This document shows, piece by piece, positions 34,401 to 46,993 of a DNA stretch of 64,000 nt (its first letter is position 1; each line of letters starts with the position of its first letter). The DNA is from Numida meleagris (taxonomy: Eukaryota; Chordata; Aves; Galliformes; Numididae), in contig NC_034438.1 of the NCBI RefSeq assembly GCF_002078875.1, forward strand, positions 22,705,030-22,769,029, given 5' to 3'. The position numbers and the translations under genes are program-made. The notes under the pieces were generated by a model. That model had not been told where the DNA came from. It saw only the letters and a list, made by a program, of their open reading frames with translations, and searched no databases.

Positions 34401-37400
34401 ACTTCTAGAGAAGATTTTCATTTATGACCCAAGACTATTTCTTTATTTTTTTGTGAGGGAATTCACTTACACTTAATGTGAGGTGCTAGAAAAGTAACTG
34501 CTGTCAGTCTGGGAAAGTTTAAAAAAATGTTTCCACTTAAAGGCCCATCATCTACTTCTTCATCGTCTTTCTAAAAAAAAACTCAAGAAATGTTGTAAGA
34601 TCTGCATGCTATAGAAAACATACTTTGCGGAGGCATACCACGTACTTTTTACATAGTCAAATCTTTGTAAAATAAAATCTAACCTATAATTCCAAAATTC
34701 CACTGCAGAATAAGGAAATTACTGCACTTAAAGTCCTCAGGATTAAAGGATGACCTATCTGTACCATGTTTGCTATTGCACGTGTTTAATGAAGTGGTCA
34801 GATAGCTGGAAAAAATACTTGCTAATTGGATTGCAGACTAAGAGGTGTCCCCTGAAGTTAGTATTAGAATTATCAGTTGCAAAAAACAATTCATAGCTGA
34901 TGCTCAGAGTGTCAAGTTGAGTACACTTCCTATATTTTCAGATATTCTTACTGTGGTTTCATTACTTTCTTCACAAAAATCAAGCAAATGACGGATTATT
35001 CTTCTTTCATCTCTCCAGAAATGAAGAACTGTGGAAAACATTTTGATATTTCCGTGGCTTGAGGCTTCAGTGCCCAAAGAGAAAAATGTGTCCTTTTCAG
35101 CCAAATCTTTAATTGATTTCTCAGTTGAAAAAAAATAATATATTGTTGGTAATTCACAAAGATTCCTTCTTCCCCCAGGTTCTCATTTTATCTATGGGTA
35201 AATCTTGGAAAATGACAATAGTAAATTTGCTGTCAGAAATGATCCATCTGAATAATACTTCCCTTTTTTTTTCTTTCAGCAGCTACCTTGAAATGCAGTT
35301 TTCCTTGTTTTCTGCATTTTCACATTTCTTAGATCCAAAAATCTTCCCAGAGTTTTTTATCTTGAAAGCTATACTAGGTTGTTCTTTATGATTGTCTTGT
35401 TTGCATGTTGTTCTCCATCTTACTGTCCACCATGAAGAACTGAGAAACTTCTTGTACAAAAATTATGTGAAACAGGTATTCATAGTATTGCTGAGACACA
35501 CAATATCATTTTTCTTCTTACTGTGGAAAGCGAAGGGCTCTTTTTTCTTTGTAGGAGGCTCATCTTCAAGTATTGATGGAATAATATTATCACAGTTGCA
35601 GTTATGATCCATTAAGGGATGTAACTTAACTGGCTAAAAATACATAAGGAATACTTAAACTGCACTGCACTGTAGCCTGGGTTAGTAGACCTTGCATATT
35701 TTGTTCTACAATAAATATAAATGACAAAAACATCTTCAGAAAGCAAGTTAAAGAGTATCAGATATATCTATAAAACAAACTGAAGCAACACTGAAAATTT
35801 GTCTTGTCTTTCTCTGCATTTCTGTAATAGTTGAAATAATTTCTGTATGAAGTTTATGAAGAAATTCATGACCTATTGCTTCTAACTTTAAGTTCCTGAA
35901 TAAAAACTTCTGTTGACTGAGATCAGAAGAGTACATGGCTATCTCAAGAAAGTGGTTTGAAGAAAATGAATCAACGTGGAGCAAATATAGTCCAGATTCA
36001 TTCAGTCAGTAATTGCTCTGGGAGGGTGGCCACCTGAAATATTTCTGTAATTCCCACTTCTTTGCCTCTTTCTGACCCAAACCATCACTTGTTAAGCAGT
36101 TGTCTGTTTTGAGATTTGATACAGTCTCTTCACTTGGTTTCTTAGAGCCTTGATTTGGTTTGCTTCCTTGGAGTAGCTTAGTGCAGTCACTGTCTTAAGC
36201 TCATATAGAATCTGTTATCCCTTCTGTTACATGGCCTCACTCCTGTCTTGCCAGCAGCTGAACACTACGATGAAAACTTCTGCCTGGCTTTCTCTTCTAT
36301 TTATAGGCTGTTGACCCTAGATCAAAATCCCTAGAAAAGTCTTGAATGGTCTCTGCAGAAAAGGCTCTATCAGAAAAAGTTCTCTTTCTGTCTTATTTGA
36401 GCAGATGTATTTCTCACTAAACTATGTATTTAGGTATAATAATGTCCATATACTAGAAAAATTATCCTATTAAATGGTCACCAAAAATCCCTGTCAGATC
36501 TTCTTTCTTTATGAGCAATCATTACCTGGGTGACAAATGTAAAATACAGAAGACAGGGGCTAAGAACAATGTTCCTTTTTTTTTTTTTTAAAGTCTCAAT
36601 TAGGAAGTCACAGTTTTGACTTTTTCCAGATATGCAAGTAAGTGCAGTCTTCTGGTGGCAAAAAGAATTTTGTTTAATCTGTTATTTTTCAAGGTCTGTT
36701 TTTTCAGTCTTTGTCAGAATTCAGAACACAGGATTCTGCATCATAAACAAGGTTTAATAAGATGGTTAATGTTGCTCAATGTTACTGTGCAAAAGTTTGA
36801 ATGATTGATTGTACCTTGCTCTTAAATATGAAAAAAAATGTATAAGGAGATGTCCCTGAAAATAGCAATTGAGAGGGTAATGTTTTACCATTCGTCTTTG
36901 CCTCCCTCTGCGCATAATGCTTAAATAGTTATTCTTAATGTTTTTTGGACAAATGATCACAAGTAAAAAAATCCAATTTGAAACAAGGGAACTGAGCAAG
37001 TAAATGCTATCCAGATTTTTGCCTAGAGCTTAATCTTTTATTACTTATGTTTTCAATTACATATGCTTTATATTGCGTAGTTTTCCAACCCATCTTACTC
37101 TACAAATTTTTTAAAGCATCATAAAATGATTTTCTTATGTAAAGGCACATTCAGGAAGAGAGCATCATGAAAATATTTGACATCTTTTCAGACTGTATAG
37201 GAGTAGGCATTTAAATAAGCCTGATTAAAGTAACCATGTCCTTGTAATTGTCCTTTTTGTTGTTGTTACATGCCTTTCAAAAAACATTAAACAAAACAGT
37301 TGAACAATGCATTATTTTCTTGCATAAGCAGTAAGAAATGCATGTTTGCCCAGGGAAAAGCTGGACTAGAGTTCACATCACAGCCCCTTTAGTATGGGTA

Positions 37401-37740
37401 ATTAATTGCCCTTCTGAGAGTGCTTGACTGTTGGCAAGAAGATCTGTATAGCAAACTGTACTCGCTTAAGCAAAATCAGCTGTGTTTGCTGAAGAAATTT
37501 CGGAACGTGTCTTGAGTATTGCCCAGAGCACACTGAGGAGTGTTCATGTGAGACAAGCAGCCATAAATGGTCTCTTCCAGGCCGTGTTTCCAGCTAGCAG
37601 CAATATAGGCAGCCAAGAGCAATAACATTTCACTCACGCCAGCTCACAGGAGACATCTATGCACCCTTGCTTCTGGTGCACTAGGGAGGTGGTTTGGGGA
37701 CAGAGTTTTCTCCTATCTCTCCTGTTGAGTGTGTAAATGA
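31490..37740. other. Intronic DNA, no feature recognised
   Basis: More than 6 kb of AT-rich intron with no transposon that I can recognise. The frames seen (for example + 35113-35391, + 35392-35607, - 35984-35748) are under 95 codons and without motifs. A 10-base unit AAGTGATGTT is doubled at about 33665-33684. Confidence 0.5.
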
Positions 37741-37748
37741 GTATTTGC

Positions 37749-38690
37749 AGAATCACAGAATCGTACCATTTGGAAACGACCCCTGAAGGTCACCTAGTCC
37801 AACCCCCCTGCTGAAACAGATTGTGTACAGATTGGAAGCAGATTGGAAAACATCCAGACAGGTTTTAGTATCTCCAGATAAGAAGACTCCACAACCTCTC
37901 TGGGCAGTTGTTCCAGTGTTCTGCAATCTTCAAAAAAAAACAATTTTTTTCCTCATGTTCAGTTAGAACTTCCCGTGTTCCAGTTTGTGCTCATTGCCCC
38001 TCGTTCTTTCACTGAGCATCACCAAAAAAAGCCTGGCCCCATTCACTTGTCTCCCACACTTCTTCAGGTATTTATAATGTCTCCCCTCAGTCTTCTCCAA
38101 ACTGAACAGACCCAGGTCTCTCAGCCTTTCCTCATAAGGGAGATGCTCTAGGCCCCTCATCATATTTGTAGACCTCTTCTGGACTCTTTCTAGAAGCTCC
38201 CTATCTTTCTTGAACCGAGGACCCCAGAACTAGACAGAGTACTCCACATACGGCCTCACGAGGGCAAAGTAAGGGGGAAAGACCACCTCCATTGACCTGC
38301 TGGCCACATTCTTTTTAATGCATCCCAGGAAACCACTGGCCTTCTTGTCCACAAAGCCCTATTCCTGGCGAACCTATTGTCCACCAGGTCACACAGGTCC
38401 TTCTCTGCAGAGCTCCTTTCCAACAGATCAGTCCCTGACCTGTACTGATGTATGTGGTTATTCCTCCCAAGGCTTTCCTCCAGACTTCAAGCACCACTCC
38501 TGTTCTCCATGACCTTTCAAAGATGATAGAGAGCAGCATGGCAGTAACTTCTGCCATGTCCCTCAGCACTTGTGACTACATCCCGTCAGACTTACCTGCA
38601 TTGAGTTTGTCTCTGACTAAATCCTCATTGATCAAGGGTAGTCTTAATTTCCCCAGACTCCCTATTACTACTCCTCAGTAAGAGCCAGGG
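37749..38690 (-). mobile_element. CR1 LINE with internal deletion joining RT start to 3' region
   Basis: An antisense CR1. Its 3' tail is at 37749 ('cagaatcacagaatcgtacc'). The 3' region continues to about 38477. From about 38480 to 38690 the - strand encodes the upstream part of the reverse transcriptase: a degenerate INEDLVRDKLNAGKSDG block, then LRDMAEVTAMLLSIIFERSW, then RTGVVLEVWRKA. The central RT catalytic region is missing between the two parts, and frames are broken. Confidence 0.9.
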
Positions 38691-38699
38691 GTACAAGTG

Positions 38700-41000
38700 C
38701 TTTATAAGAGAGATTGACCTTCCTTAAGATTACCATATGTTGTTCCAGACATTTACAACAGATGGGAGAGGGTCTGGACCTGGGTTCCTAGGTCAGCAGT
38801 AACCCTGGGTTCACAGAGGCTTCCACCTCTGGCTCAAGACTTGGTTCAGCAGAAAAGCTTGGAAATGTTCAACAGGTTAAACTTTAGAAGGGGAGAAGGT
38901 GGTTCATGTGGTTGAGTTTGGCAGTTGTAGCAAAAGTTTGGAATGAACTAGAGGTCAACATAAAGTACTAATGGCAGGATTTTTGCTGAGCCTAGGGCCA
39001 AGTGCAGGAACGTGTAGAAGTGTGGCAGCTCTACTCAGTGGTGGAAGGTTCTTGACTGGGCAAGACCCTTAGCAACCAAATATGACTTCAGAATGTGTCC
39101 AATTTTGAATGAGGGCCTGAACCAAATGCCCACTCCTTCCAGACTAAATTGTTCTGTGACTTGGTCATTCTTGGTGTATTTACACAGTGTAGTGTAAAAC
39201 AGCATGTTAGTTCAGACACTGTTTAGATAAAAGTTTATCCCAGTCAGTGTACTGCATTCTGGTCATTTGGTTCTGTAATTATTGTAGCAAGCCCTGTAGC
39301 AATTGCAATGAGTAGTAAGAAAAAATCTAAATATATATATATTTGTGTGTAATTTTAGCAAATTGGGAAAATGATCTAAGACTGCAGTCATAATGCTCAG
39401 TAGCATATAAAACTGAATAAACTGTTGTTACTGTTTTGTTATGAGCACAGATATTTCTTTTGGGACAATTCCAGTAAATGATATAATTCTTAGTGTATTT
39501 GTGTTGGGGGTCGGGGGTATTGTCAAGCTATCTTCTCTTCCCCTAATTTCCCTTATCCCTCCTGAGAATTGCTGTAATCTTAGTGTCTCAACATCTATAA
39601 ACCTGATGTGCAAAAATGCCAAATGACAGCTTTCCAGGAGGAGAACCTAGACTAGCCATGACTGTTAAACAGGGAAGGTTCATGCCCTGTGACTCAGAAG
39701 GGAAAACTTGAGAGGGATTTTGTTTTAATTTTCTTCTATTTCAATCTTAGCTTTCTTTCAACTTCTCCCTGCACTCTGTAATCTCCGTTTTAAGCCTACA
39801 AATAGTTCAGAGACTGAAATTACTGGCATCATTGTGGCTTCACTAGCGAGACTGCATTGGTGATTGAGGGCATTAATCTCGATTCCTCAAAAATCAAAGC
39901 AAGAAAATTGTCTTGAAGAATACCTGCCCAATGTCTAGGGTCTACTTTTCCAAGGAAGTTAAACGGAGACTAAAAGTTTTCCTTGCCAAATTGGGTAGCA
40001 TGGAAACATACTTTCTTCTAAGAAGTTTTTGCGGCAGATTTGTTCCGTAGGTAGATGACGCTGCCCTGTTAAAAACTATGTACTAAGATTGACAGGTGTA
40101 TATATTCTGAAAAAAAATGAGCAATTGGTTTGAAAATTACATATATTTTTGACAGTTTGTTATTTAACAATAGGGTTTTAGTGCAGATACCCACACATGT
40201 GGTGTGAGAGTTCTCTAATCTGTAATTTGAGAGGTATGTGAATGAAGACGTTCTGTGTAGACTGTTTTATTTCTTTGGTGCATTTTTTGATGTCAGTTTA
40301 TCTATGAATGGCAGGATATTGACATCTCTTCAATTAAAGAAGTTAAATGAAAAAGGCATACCATTGCCAGGTATCTTATCCAAGGGCAGATGGAGAATGC
40401 TGCCTGCTAATAAAGAGGAACTGTACCAATCCAAATTGTGCCATTAGCTGTTGGCTTTGTGACTGCAAGATGAGATCTGAATCAAGAGGACATAAGAAGT
40501 TGGCAGCTGTGCATTGGTAGCTGAGTGTCTGCTATTACACTCAAAGCAGTGTCAGAAAATGAGGTTGTTAAATGTTAATTGGCTTGCTAGGAAGGGAGGG
40601 AACATAGTGGCTTAGTTGATTAAGATGATGCAACGTTAAACACTGTCAGATGGAGAGGTAAGTTAGATGGACAGATCTGTGTTTAATCATCTAGACATTA
40701 CTGTTTCTGAAATGGTAATAAAGCTTCTTCTATAATTAGTAAGTATTACTTTTAATTAATGTTATTTTCAGCTGGCAACATCTTAAATTTATTGCTTCCA
40801 AGTTATTGTAGTAAACATGGTAGCCATTTTCTGCAAAAACATTTTTTGAGGAATTTTATGCGGGCTTCATAAGAACGTCTGCACCATTTTCATCAACATA
40901 AGTCACCCAGAACTAAGAGCAATAGTATTTCAAATGCAGCTACTTATGCAAAGAAGTGATGGTACCTTGAAATTGTTGCAATTAATTTTGTATATGTTGC
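38700..41000. other. Intronic DNA, no feature recognised
   Basis: About 2.3 kb between the CR1 copy and exon 7. It holds a short TA-rich run at about 39331-39341 and nothing else I can identify. It ends in the exon 7 acceptor. Confidence 0.5.
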
Positions 41001-41018
41001 TACTAATTATTTCAACAG

Positions 41019-41129
41019 GTGACTGAGCTAGAGTGTGTGAGCAGTCAAGCCAATGCAGTCCACACACATAAAACAGAATTAAACCAGACAATACAGGAAT
41101 TAGAATCTACACTGAAGAAGAAAGAAGAG
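41019..41129 (+). CDS. HOMER1: HOMER1 exon 7 (coiled coil)
   Basis: 111 bases, 37 whole codons, between a TTTCAACAG acceptor and a GTATTT donor. The product runs VTELECVSSQANAVHTHK, then TELNQTIQELESTLKKKEE, and continues the rod-like coiled coil of long HOMER1 isoforms. It joins in frame to exon 6 (...ERLHKR|VTELE) and to exon 8 (...KKKEE|EIERLK). Compared with the mammalian protein as I remember it, the charged end STLKKKEE is the variable part; the rest is essentially identical. The GTATTT donor is weaker than the GTAAGT of exon 6. Confidence 0.97.
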
Positions 41130-42576
41130 GTATTTGCTAATGTTTATTTATTTATTCATGGTTACATCATTTCTAAAATATTGGGATATTAATCTTGCAG
41201 TCACTGGTAAACACTGTTATTTCCTATAGATGTTAAAAAGTTAAAATAATTGGTTAGCTGATTTGAAAAGATTAATATTTTTTATTCTATATAATTGCAG
41301 TTCAGTATAGAGCTGGGTATCTGGAGAACAAAAAAAGTATCATTTTTTCCTGTGTGGTTTTTCTGAGATCTTTCTTTGCAAAAATAAATCTACATTGTGG
41401 CACCAGTGATTTCTTTAGAGCACTCATCACAATGATGCTATGAACACTCAATAAGAAGGAAGACATTCATAAGCATGCTTTCTTTTTCTAGAGAGAGGGG
41501 TTTGGAGCAAGAAACAGATCAACACTCTTTTCAGGCCAATCTGTTTTTCAAGCTGTGTTAATATAGCTGACTTTTATGATCCCTAAGATCAGCCCTTTCC
41601 TTCTAAGCAAGCCAAACCTGCAGCCTGTAACAGGAATTGTAGTTCTTGTGCCATCTGCCTTTGTGCTAGACCATCACCTGGAAAATGGAGGAGATATACT
41701 GACATGGGTCCTAGAGGAAAGCAGATTTGTGCTACAGAATGATTGAGAATCAACCCTTTTAGGATAGAAAAAAGGTGGAAGGAGCCACATATGATGCTTG
41801 TTTGCCCTGTTCAAGACCAGATTCTCTGAGCCCTCCTCAGAGACAAAGCATATACTGATACGTGATTTTGGAGACCCAGTGTGACCTGCAGGGTCCTTCC
41901 TCCAGCAGAGTTTGGGGTTGTTGTTTGCTGCTTCGGAGGAGGATGCAGGAGAGAGGCTCCCTGGAGTAAACTGAATATCCTCCCAAAATGGAAGAAAACC
42001 ATTTTCAGGGTCCCTCATATTTGACATTAATCTTATGTTGGTAATGTTTCCCATTTTGGTGCCTGCCCATGCTCTTTCAAATTATGCTGAGATGCTGAAT
42101 GCAAAGACCTCTTTCCTAAAGAAAGGCAAGAACAGCCCTCTGGAAAAAAGTATTCATTAGCTTCAAGTTAGAAATCAATGGCCAAAGCAGGCAATTTTTT
42201 AAACATAATCGAATACAGAGGAAAAATGGATTTTTCTCATGAAAAAATTGGAAGGTTGAATTATAATAGAGCATAAAGTATACAATTTTCAACTGCAAGA
42301 ACCATTAATATTCTAGAAAAAATATGTTTCATGTCTTTTGAAGCAGAAGAGGCTTGGACTTTTGTAACAAAGAAAATACTTACCATTACTGTTGTTTATT
42401 CACATCTGCCTTCTTGAGATTATGATTCAGGAATATTGGGAGCATGGCTTAAGATGGCAGTTTTGGTATTTTTTGCTATGGCTTATTCAAGAGTAAGAAG
42501 AAGAAGAAGCCAGCTTACCTGCACTGAAGCCAAACCACATACTGTCTTGTTAAAGGGATTGTTTGTTCTCCTTTAG
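41130..42576 (+). other. HOMER1: HOMER1 intron 7
   Basis: A 1.4-kb intron ending in TTCTCCTTTAG. A short (AAG)n run lies at about 42497-42511. A - strand frame from 42054 to 41674 (126 codons) shows no recognisable family and is judged fortuitous. No transposon was recognised. Confidence 0.85.
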
Positions 42577-42657
42577 GAAATTGAAAGATTGAAACAAGAA
42601 ATTGACAATGCCAGAGAGCTCCAGGCACAGAGGGATTCTTTGACCCAGAAGTTACAG
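42577..42657 (+). CDS. HOMER1: HOMER1 exon 8 (coiled coil)
   Basis: 81 bases, 27 codons, flanked by CTCCTTTAG and GTGAGC. It encodes EIERLKQEIDNARELQAQ, then RDSLTQKLQ. The heptad-like spacing of Leu and Ile continues the coiled coil that mediates multimerisation. It is in frame with exons 7 and 9. The one clear difference from the mammalian sequence I recall is Ala in ELQAQ, where mammals have Glu. Confidence 0.97.
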
Positions 42658-44022
42658 GTGAGCTATAGTACATCATCTTCATTTAGACAGAAGGGCAAAA
42701 TGATCTTCAAGTGAGCAGTTTACATCAGCAATTTATGCTGTATTGGTTGAAGGTGCCAGATAAGTCTGTAAGTGGTGGGTCAGGGTGCTCCTTTGGAATA
42801 TTTTCCACAATTTCCACCTGCAATAAAATATTACTTTTTTCCTGAAGGAACTGACCCAAATTCCGTTTAGAACACCACAGATCTCTACCCAACTCTGGAG
42901 CTGGTCCCATTTTCACAGCATTATCTTGTAGTCTGGTGTGACACTGAATTGTCAGACTGTGTATCATCACATTGGGATGAGTTTGTAATCAGCTTCTAAA
43001 CATTCTCTGATAAAGGTTAAAATTTTCTTGTGAATTACAGACTTTAAAAACAGAATTGGACGTTTTCTTGGAATTACTTAGAAATATTGTGTTTTTACTG
43101 TTTGGTTTTTTTCTTGGTTGTTTCTTTACTATGTGCAAAGCCAGATACCTCAGCAGTTGGGAGCAGTATGCACTCTCTTGTTACATCTGAACTTGTGCCT
43201 TTCTGTTGCTGGGCTGACCAGCCAGCCCAGACGTGCTCCTCTTGGGAGGCCTCCAGATTAAAGGAGTCCTGAAGCTGAAATTAATTTGAATTCATACTTC
43301 AGAATTTTGATACAACTGGAAACTCAGGCATTAAATAGTTCCAAATCCAAAGTGCTGAATTTGACCGTCACTGTTCCACACCTTGACCTAAATTACACTA
43401 AACGCAAGCTCCATCAAACGGTACACAGTTAAATGCTCATTAAACAAGTATTCTTTGAAATACATTATATACATTGGAACTTTCCTGAATCTCATTTTAA
43501 CCTACAAAATGAACCACTTGAGAACAAAAGTACTTTATTTGCTTTCCTCCATCCTTTCTTTTTTAAAAAAGTATACTATTATGATGTTTCTTTGAAGATT
43601 GTTTTCAGTACATCTGTTCCACTATTCCAAAAATTGTTGCTGAGTTTAGACTAAGCATGGGAATTTTCAGCTGAAAAGGAACTTATCTGAGAGACTTAAA
43701 AAAGAGATAGTAATAAAAGTTAGAAATTGTTCGTGCAGTAGTATATGTAGTAATATCAGCATGAGATCTCTAGAAAAGTAATAATGAGTTGAGAAGCCGC
43801 TATCCGTAGTAAGCGGAATTATGAGAGACTAATAAAAGATTAAAGATGTCTTAGAATTCAAAAATGCTAAGTTTTTATTAAAAATGATAAAGTCTGCAGC
43901 TTCTTTTTGGTATATTTATATCTTCAGTAAACAAATAGATACGTTGTGTATCTATGTCCATATGTCATTTTGTAGGTGATCGGTTTCTTAAAATGGTTAT
44001 ATGTGGTTCTACTGAAATAAGT

Positions 44023-44312
44023 TTAAAGCTGTCTTAAGATCTGAGATAAAAGTTGCTGTTCCTCAGGTTCAAGTTTGTTGCTGACCTGATGCAGCTCTTC
44101 TAAAAGATCTTGGATCTTTGCTTACTGCAGCACTCCCTCTGCTTTGATAGTAACAGCCTTCTCTGAATCCTTCATCCTATGTCTGTGATGTCAGAGAACT
44201 GGTGTTTTCTTCCATAGCCCCAGACTATGTATTGATATGGTAGACCTGTTGCCTGTTTTCAGGGTGACTGTCTCGAGGGTCTGTATCTGTTCATCACACT
44301 CTTTTCACCTCT
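44023..44312 (-). pseudogene. Broken coiled-coil reading frame, antisense, unrecognised
   Basis: Read on the - strand, two open pieces look like coiled-coil protein. From about 44312 the frame reads KECDEQIQTLETVTLKTGN and runs to a stop near 44192. Then, in another frame, MKDSEKAVTIKAEGVLQ is followed by one stop and then AKIQDLLEELHQVSNKLEP, ending ...EEQQLLSQILRQL and a TAA at 44025-44023. The Leu spacing and Glu/Gln/Lys richness are typical of coiled coils. The in-frame stop and the frame change mean it cannot make one protein as it stands. A processed pseudogene is the simplest reading, but no poly(A) tail was seen downstream and the parent gene was not recognised. Confidence 0.4.
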
Positions 44313-45548
44313 GATTTATTTTTCCCCCTCTTGTGTTCACAAATGGATTACCTAACTAATTGGAATGCAGCCTGTACAAAAAGCACTGTACAAAAAAAAA
44401 TGTTATTTCAAGATATTTTGCATTTCTGACACACATGTATGAGGGAATTAATTTGAAACCAATCATAGGCAAATTTCAGTAAATAGCAGTATGCTATCAC
44501 TGTGAAGGGTAAGTATTGGGGCCCTTGCTACGTAATAATTTCATTAGTTAAGACATATGAATGAGTCATGATGAGTGTGACTCTCTTGGTAAGTGAGGAT
44601 ATTTTTATTACTGTGCCTGATCCCTAAGTACAGCTGTTGTATGTGGTTTGAATATTTTATTCTGATCCTTTCTCTGACTGTCTCCAAGAGATCCACATGG
44701 TGCAAATAACAAACATGACTTCTTAATAATTTATTTATTTTCTAAAAGAAAATAATATATGAAGAGTTATTATGTCTTCTGTAAGAGCATCTAAAAACAA
44801 TGTCCAGGACCTGAATGGATCATCAGAGTCAGTTTATTGTCAGGTGAGATTAACTGTATATAAAGGGAAATGATGCAACTAAGGGAATAGATTGTATTAC
44901 ACGGATACCTCTCCACTTCTTCCATTAATAAGGAACAGTTCTGAGGTAGACTGATTTGCAATAGGAAGCTGCAGATTAGCAGGATGTGAATTTTCAATTC
45001 AGTGTTGTTATAAAAATCACTAATACTAATCCAGGCTAAAGATGTGTGGAGATCAAATCTAACAGTTGGGAAGCAGTGTTTTCCAGAAATTAATAGCAAA
45101 AGGCCTGCTCAGTCAGTTCTGCGTGAGCTATGGGAAGGACTGTGTCATCCCAGCAGGGCCGAGAGGATGCTGAGTTCCTTGGCTCGTCCTGGACGTGGCC
45201 GCTTGGCCTCGGGGTGCAGAGCCCCCACAGCACTGCATGGCATGGTCCTTGCCAGCGCTTGGTCTGCAGGGCAGGTGCAGGAGAACCCACGGTGGGTGTT
45301 GGTGCTGGCTGGGTGACAGTCAGCTCCTTTGTTTCTTACATTTGTCAGGCAGCTAATCGTTACATAAGCATGCATCTGTTTTAGTTTATGTTGTGCCTAC
45401 AAACAGTCTTTTTCAGTTAGTTTCCTTTAATCCTTTGGCAACTATATTGATCTGTGTCAAATGGATTAAAATAATTTCGATGCTGGCAGCAAGGGGTAAT
45501 CCCTCTCAGTTGTGCTGTTCAAGATGAGTGGATAAAATTCTGTTGCAA

Positions 45549-45682
45549 AACCACATACTTGTAGGAAGTGGATGGGACCTCTGGAGATCACCTAGTCCAA
45601 CACCCTGCTAAGGCAGGTTTCCTACAGCACGTTGTGCATGTAGGTGTCCAGGAGGGTCCGGAGTATCTTCAGAGAGTTTTAA
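45549..45682 (-). repeat. CR1 LINE fragment, antisense
   Basis: A short piece with the CR1 block 'gatcacctagtccaacacc' followed by 'ctgctaaggcaggtttcc' and 'gtgtccaggagggtcc'. This is the antisense 3' region without its terminal tail. About 130 bases remain. Confidence 0.75.
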
Positions 45683-46804
45683 AATATTTTTAACTTGCCA
45701 CTTTACAGAGGAGCAGCAAGTGAGGTATTCCAGTTACAAGATGAGGCCTAGGGGTCCTGAGCTCTGCCTTCCACTGGTACTGGCACTTGAAGAGCTTTGA
45801 GGGTGACAGAGGAATGGTAATGGAAGCAGTGGGAGGTGAGGAGGGCAGGAAGAGAATTTTGGTGCTGTCAGGGGCTGCTGCAGGGTGCCAGGCCTCCCTC
45901 CCTAAGGCTGGGTGAAATGGGATGGTCTTTAACAGAGCAGCTCTGTTAAAGCTTTGTGATGCAAAGGTGCTGTAAAGGAAGGAGGTGTTTTAAAAATGTT
46001 GGTGCACATAAATACTAATTCAGAATGCACTTCTCCAGAAATGGCTGCTCAAGGGTCATGAAGCACACCGTTCCTGTGCTGCCTGCAGAAGTGGTTTCCA
46101 TAGCTAAAATTAAGAAATTCATCAGGAATGTATGAGACGTGCAATAAATGAGACAGAGCAGCATGCTGCTGCAGAGGGATGTGGCTGTACTCTAGCAATG
46201 AGATACGAGAGGGCCCCAGCATGTGCTGGGTGTGGAGCTCGTCCGCACGGCACCGTGCTGTGCTGCAGGCCTTGGGGGAGGCTGCTCCAGGGCACAGCTT
46301 GCGCTTGTCTTTTTAAATATGCCACAAGTGATTTCACCTTGATCAGTCGTGCTAGTTTTTATTCCAGTCTTAATTTTTAGTGTGCAAAGGCATATAACGT
46401 GAGACAGAAGTTAGGTGGTACTCCTCGCTACATAAAGCAGTGGTCAGGGTAAGCTTCTGTGCAAGGCCAGCTCGTGGGGACTCTGCCCTGGAGCAATTCA
46501 TCCAGTCCAAATCAGGGGACTTGAGAAGTCATTTTCATGAAGTGCCACATTTCTGAATTATGAAGTGATAACACATTGTACGCTGAGAAAATTCTATCCC
46601 TCTCCAGAAGCGTCCATCTAAAAAAATGGAAAAGGGTAGATATTCAATCCTAATAAAAATGTGAGTTCTGGTTTTGTTACTACGGAAACTTTAGAGGATT
46701 GCAAATTGTTCTGAACACAAAAGTAGCTCATGAATACCAGGAGGAGGTTTGACTGCTTTCTGTCTGTAGACAACGCATTAACATGTTATGTATTTTCTCT
46801 GAAG

Positions 46805-46993
46805 GAAGTAGAAATTCGAAACAAAGACCTGGAAGGCCAGCTGTCTGATCTAGAGCAACGTCTGGAGAAAAGTCAGAATGAGCAAGAAGCTTTTCGCAAT
46901 AACTTGAAGACACTTTTAGAAATTCTTGACGGAAAAATATTTGAACTAACAGAGTTACGAGATAACTTGGCCAAGCTAATAGAATGCAGCTAA
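46805..46993 (+). CDS. HOMER1: HOMER1 exon 9, C-terminus and stop
   Basis: The terminal coding exon has 62 codons and a TAA at 46991-46993. It starts at EVEIRNKDLEGQLSDLEQ after a CTCTGAAG acceptor and passes through RLEKSQNEQEAFRNNLKT. It ends LLEILDGKIFELTELRDN, then LAKLIECS. The final part is the leucine-zipper-like segment that completes the tetrameric coiled coil of long HOMER1 forms. The last residues read KLIECS where I recall KLLECS in mammals, a conservative change. A Met codon at 46730 also opens this frame, but it lies in the intron before the acceptor and is not the start of anything. With exons 6-8 this gives 178 residues, the complete C-terminal half. Confidence 0.98.
   Translation, partial: EVEIRNKDLEGQLSDLEQRLEKSQNEQEAFRNNLKTLLEILDGKIFELTELRDNLAKLIECS

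Larger units (their letters stand above)
24503..41018 (+). other. HOMER1: HOMER1 intron 6
   Basis: A 16.5-kb intron bounded by a GTAAGT donor and a TTTCAACAG acceptor. It holds most of the transposons of the window: two antisense LTRs (25.4-27.0 kb) and CR1 copies at 28.5-29.9, 30.7-31.5 and 37.7-38.7 kb. The parts outside these (24.5-25.4, 27.1-28.5, 29.9-30.6, 31.5-37.7 and 38.7-41.0 kb) are AT-rich. No gene was recognised in them. Confidence 0.9.
42658..46804 (+). other. HOMER1: HOMER1 intron 8
   Basis: A 4.1-kb intron ending in TTTTCTCTGAAG. It holds an antisense coiled-coil frame remnant (44.0-44.3 kb), a short CR1 fragment (45.5-45.7 kb) and two GC-rich patches (45.1-45.3 and 46.16-46.30 kb) without recognised content. 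The remainder is AT-rich and featureless. Confidence 0.85.

Noticed and set aside
46730..46804. Upstream Met extending the HOMER1 exon 9 frame
   Set aside because: The match to HOMER1 starts exactly at EVEIRNKD after an AG acceptor. The extra residues are intron.
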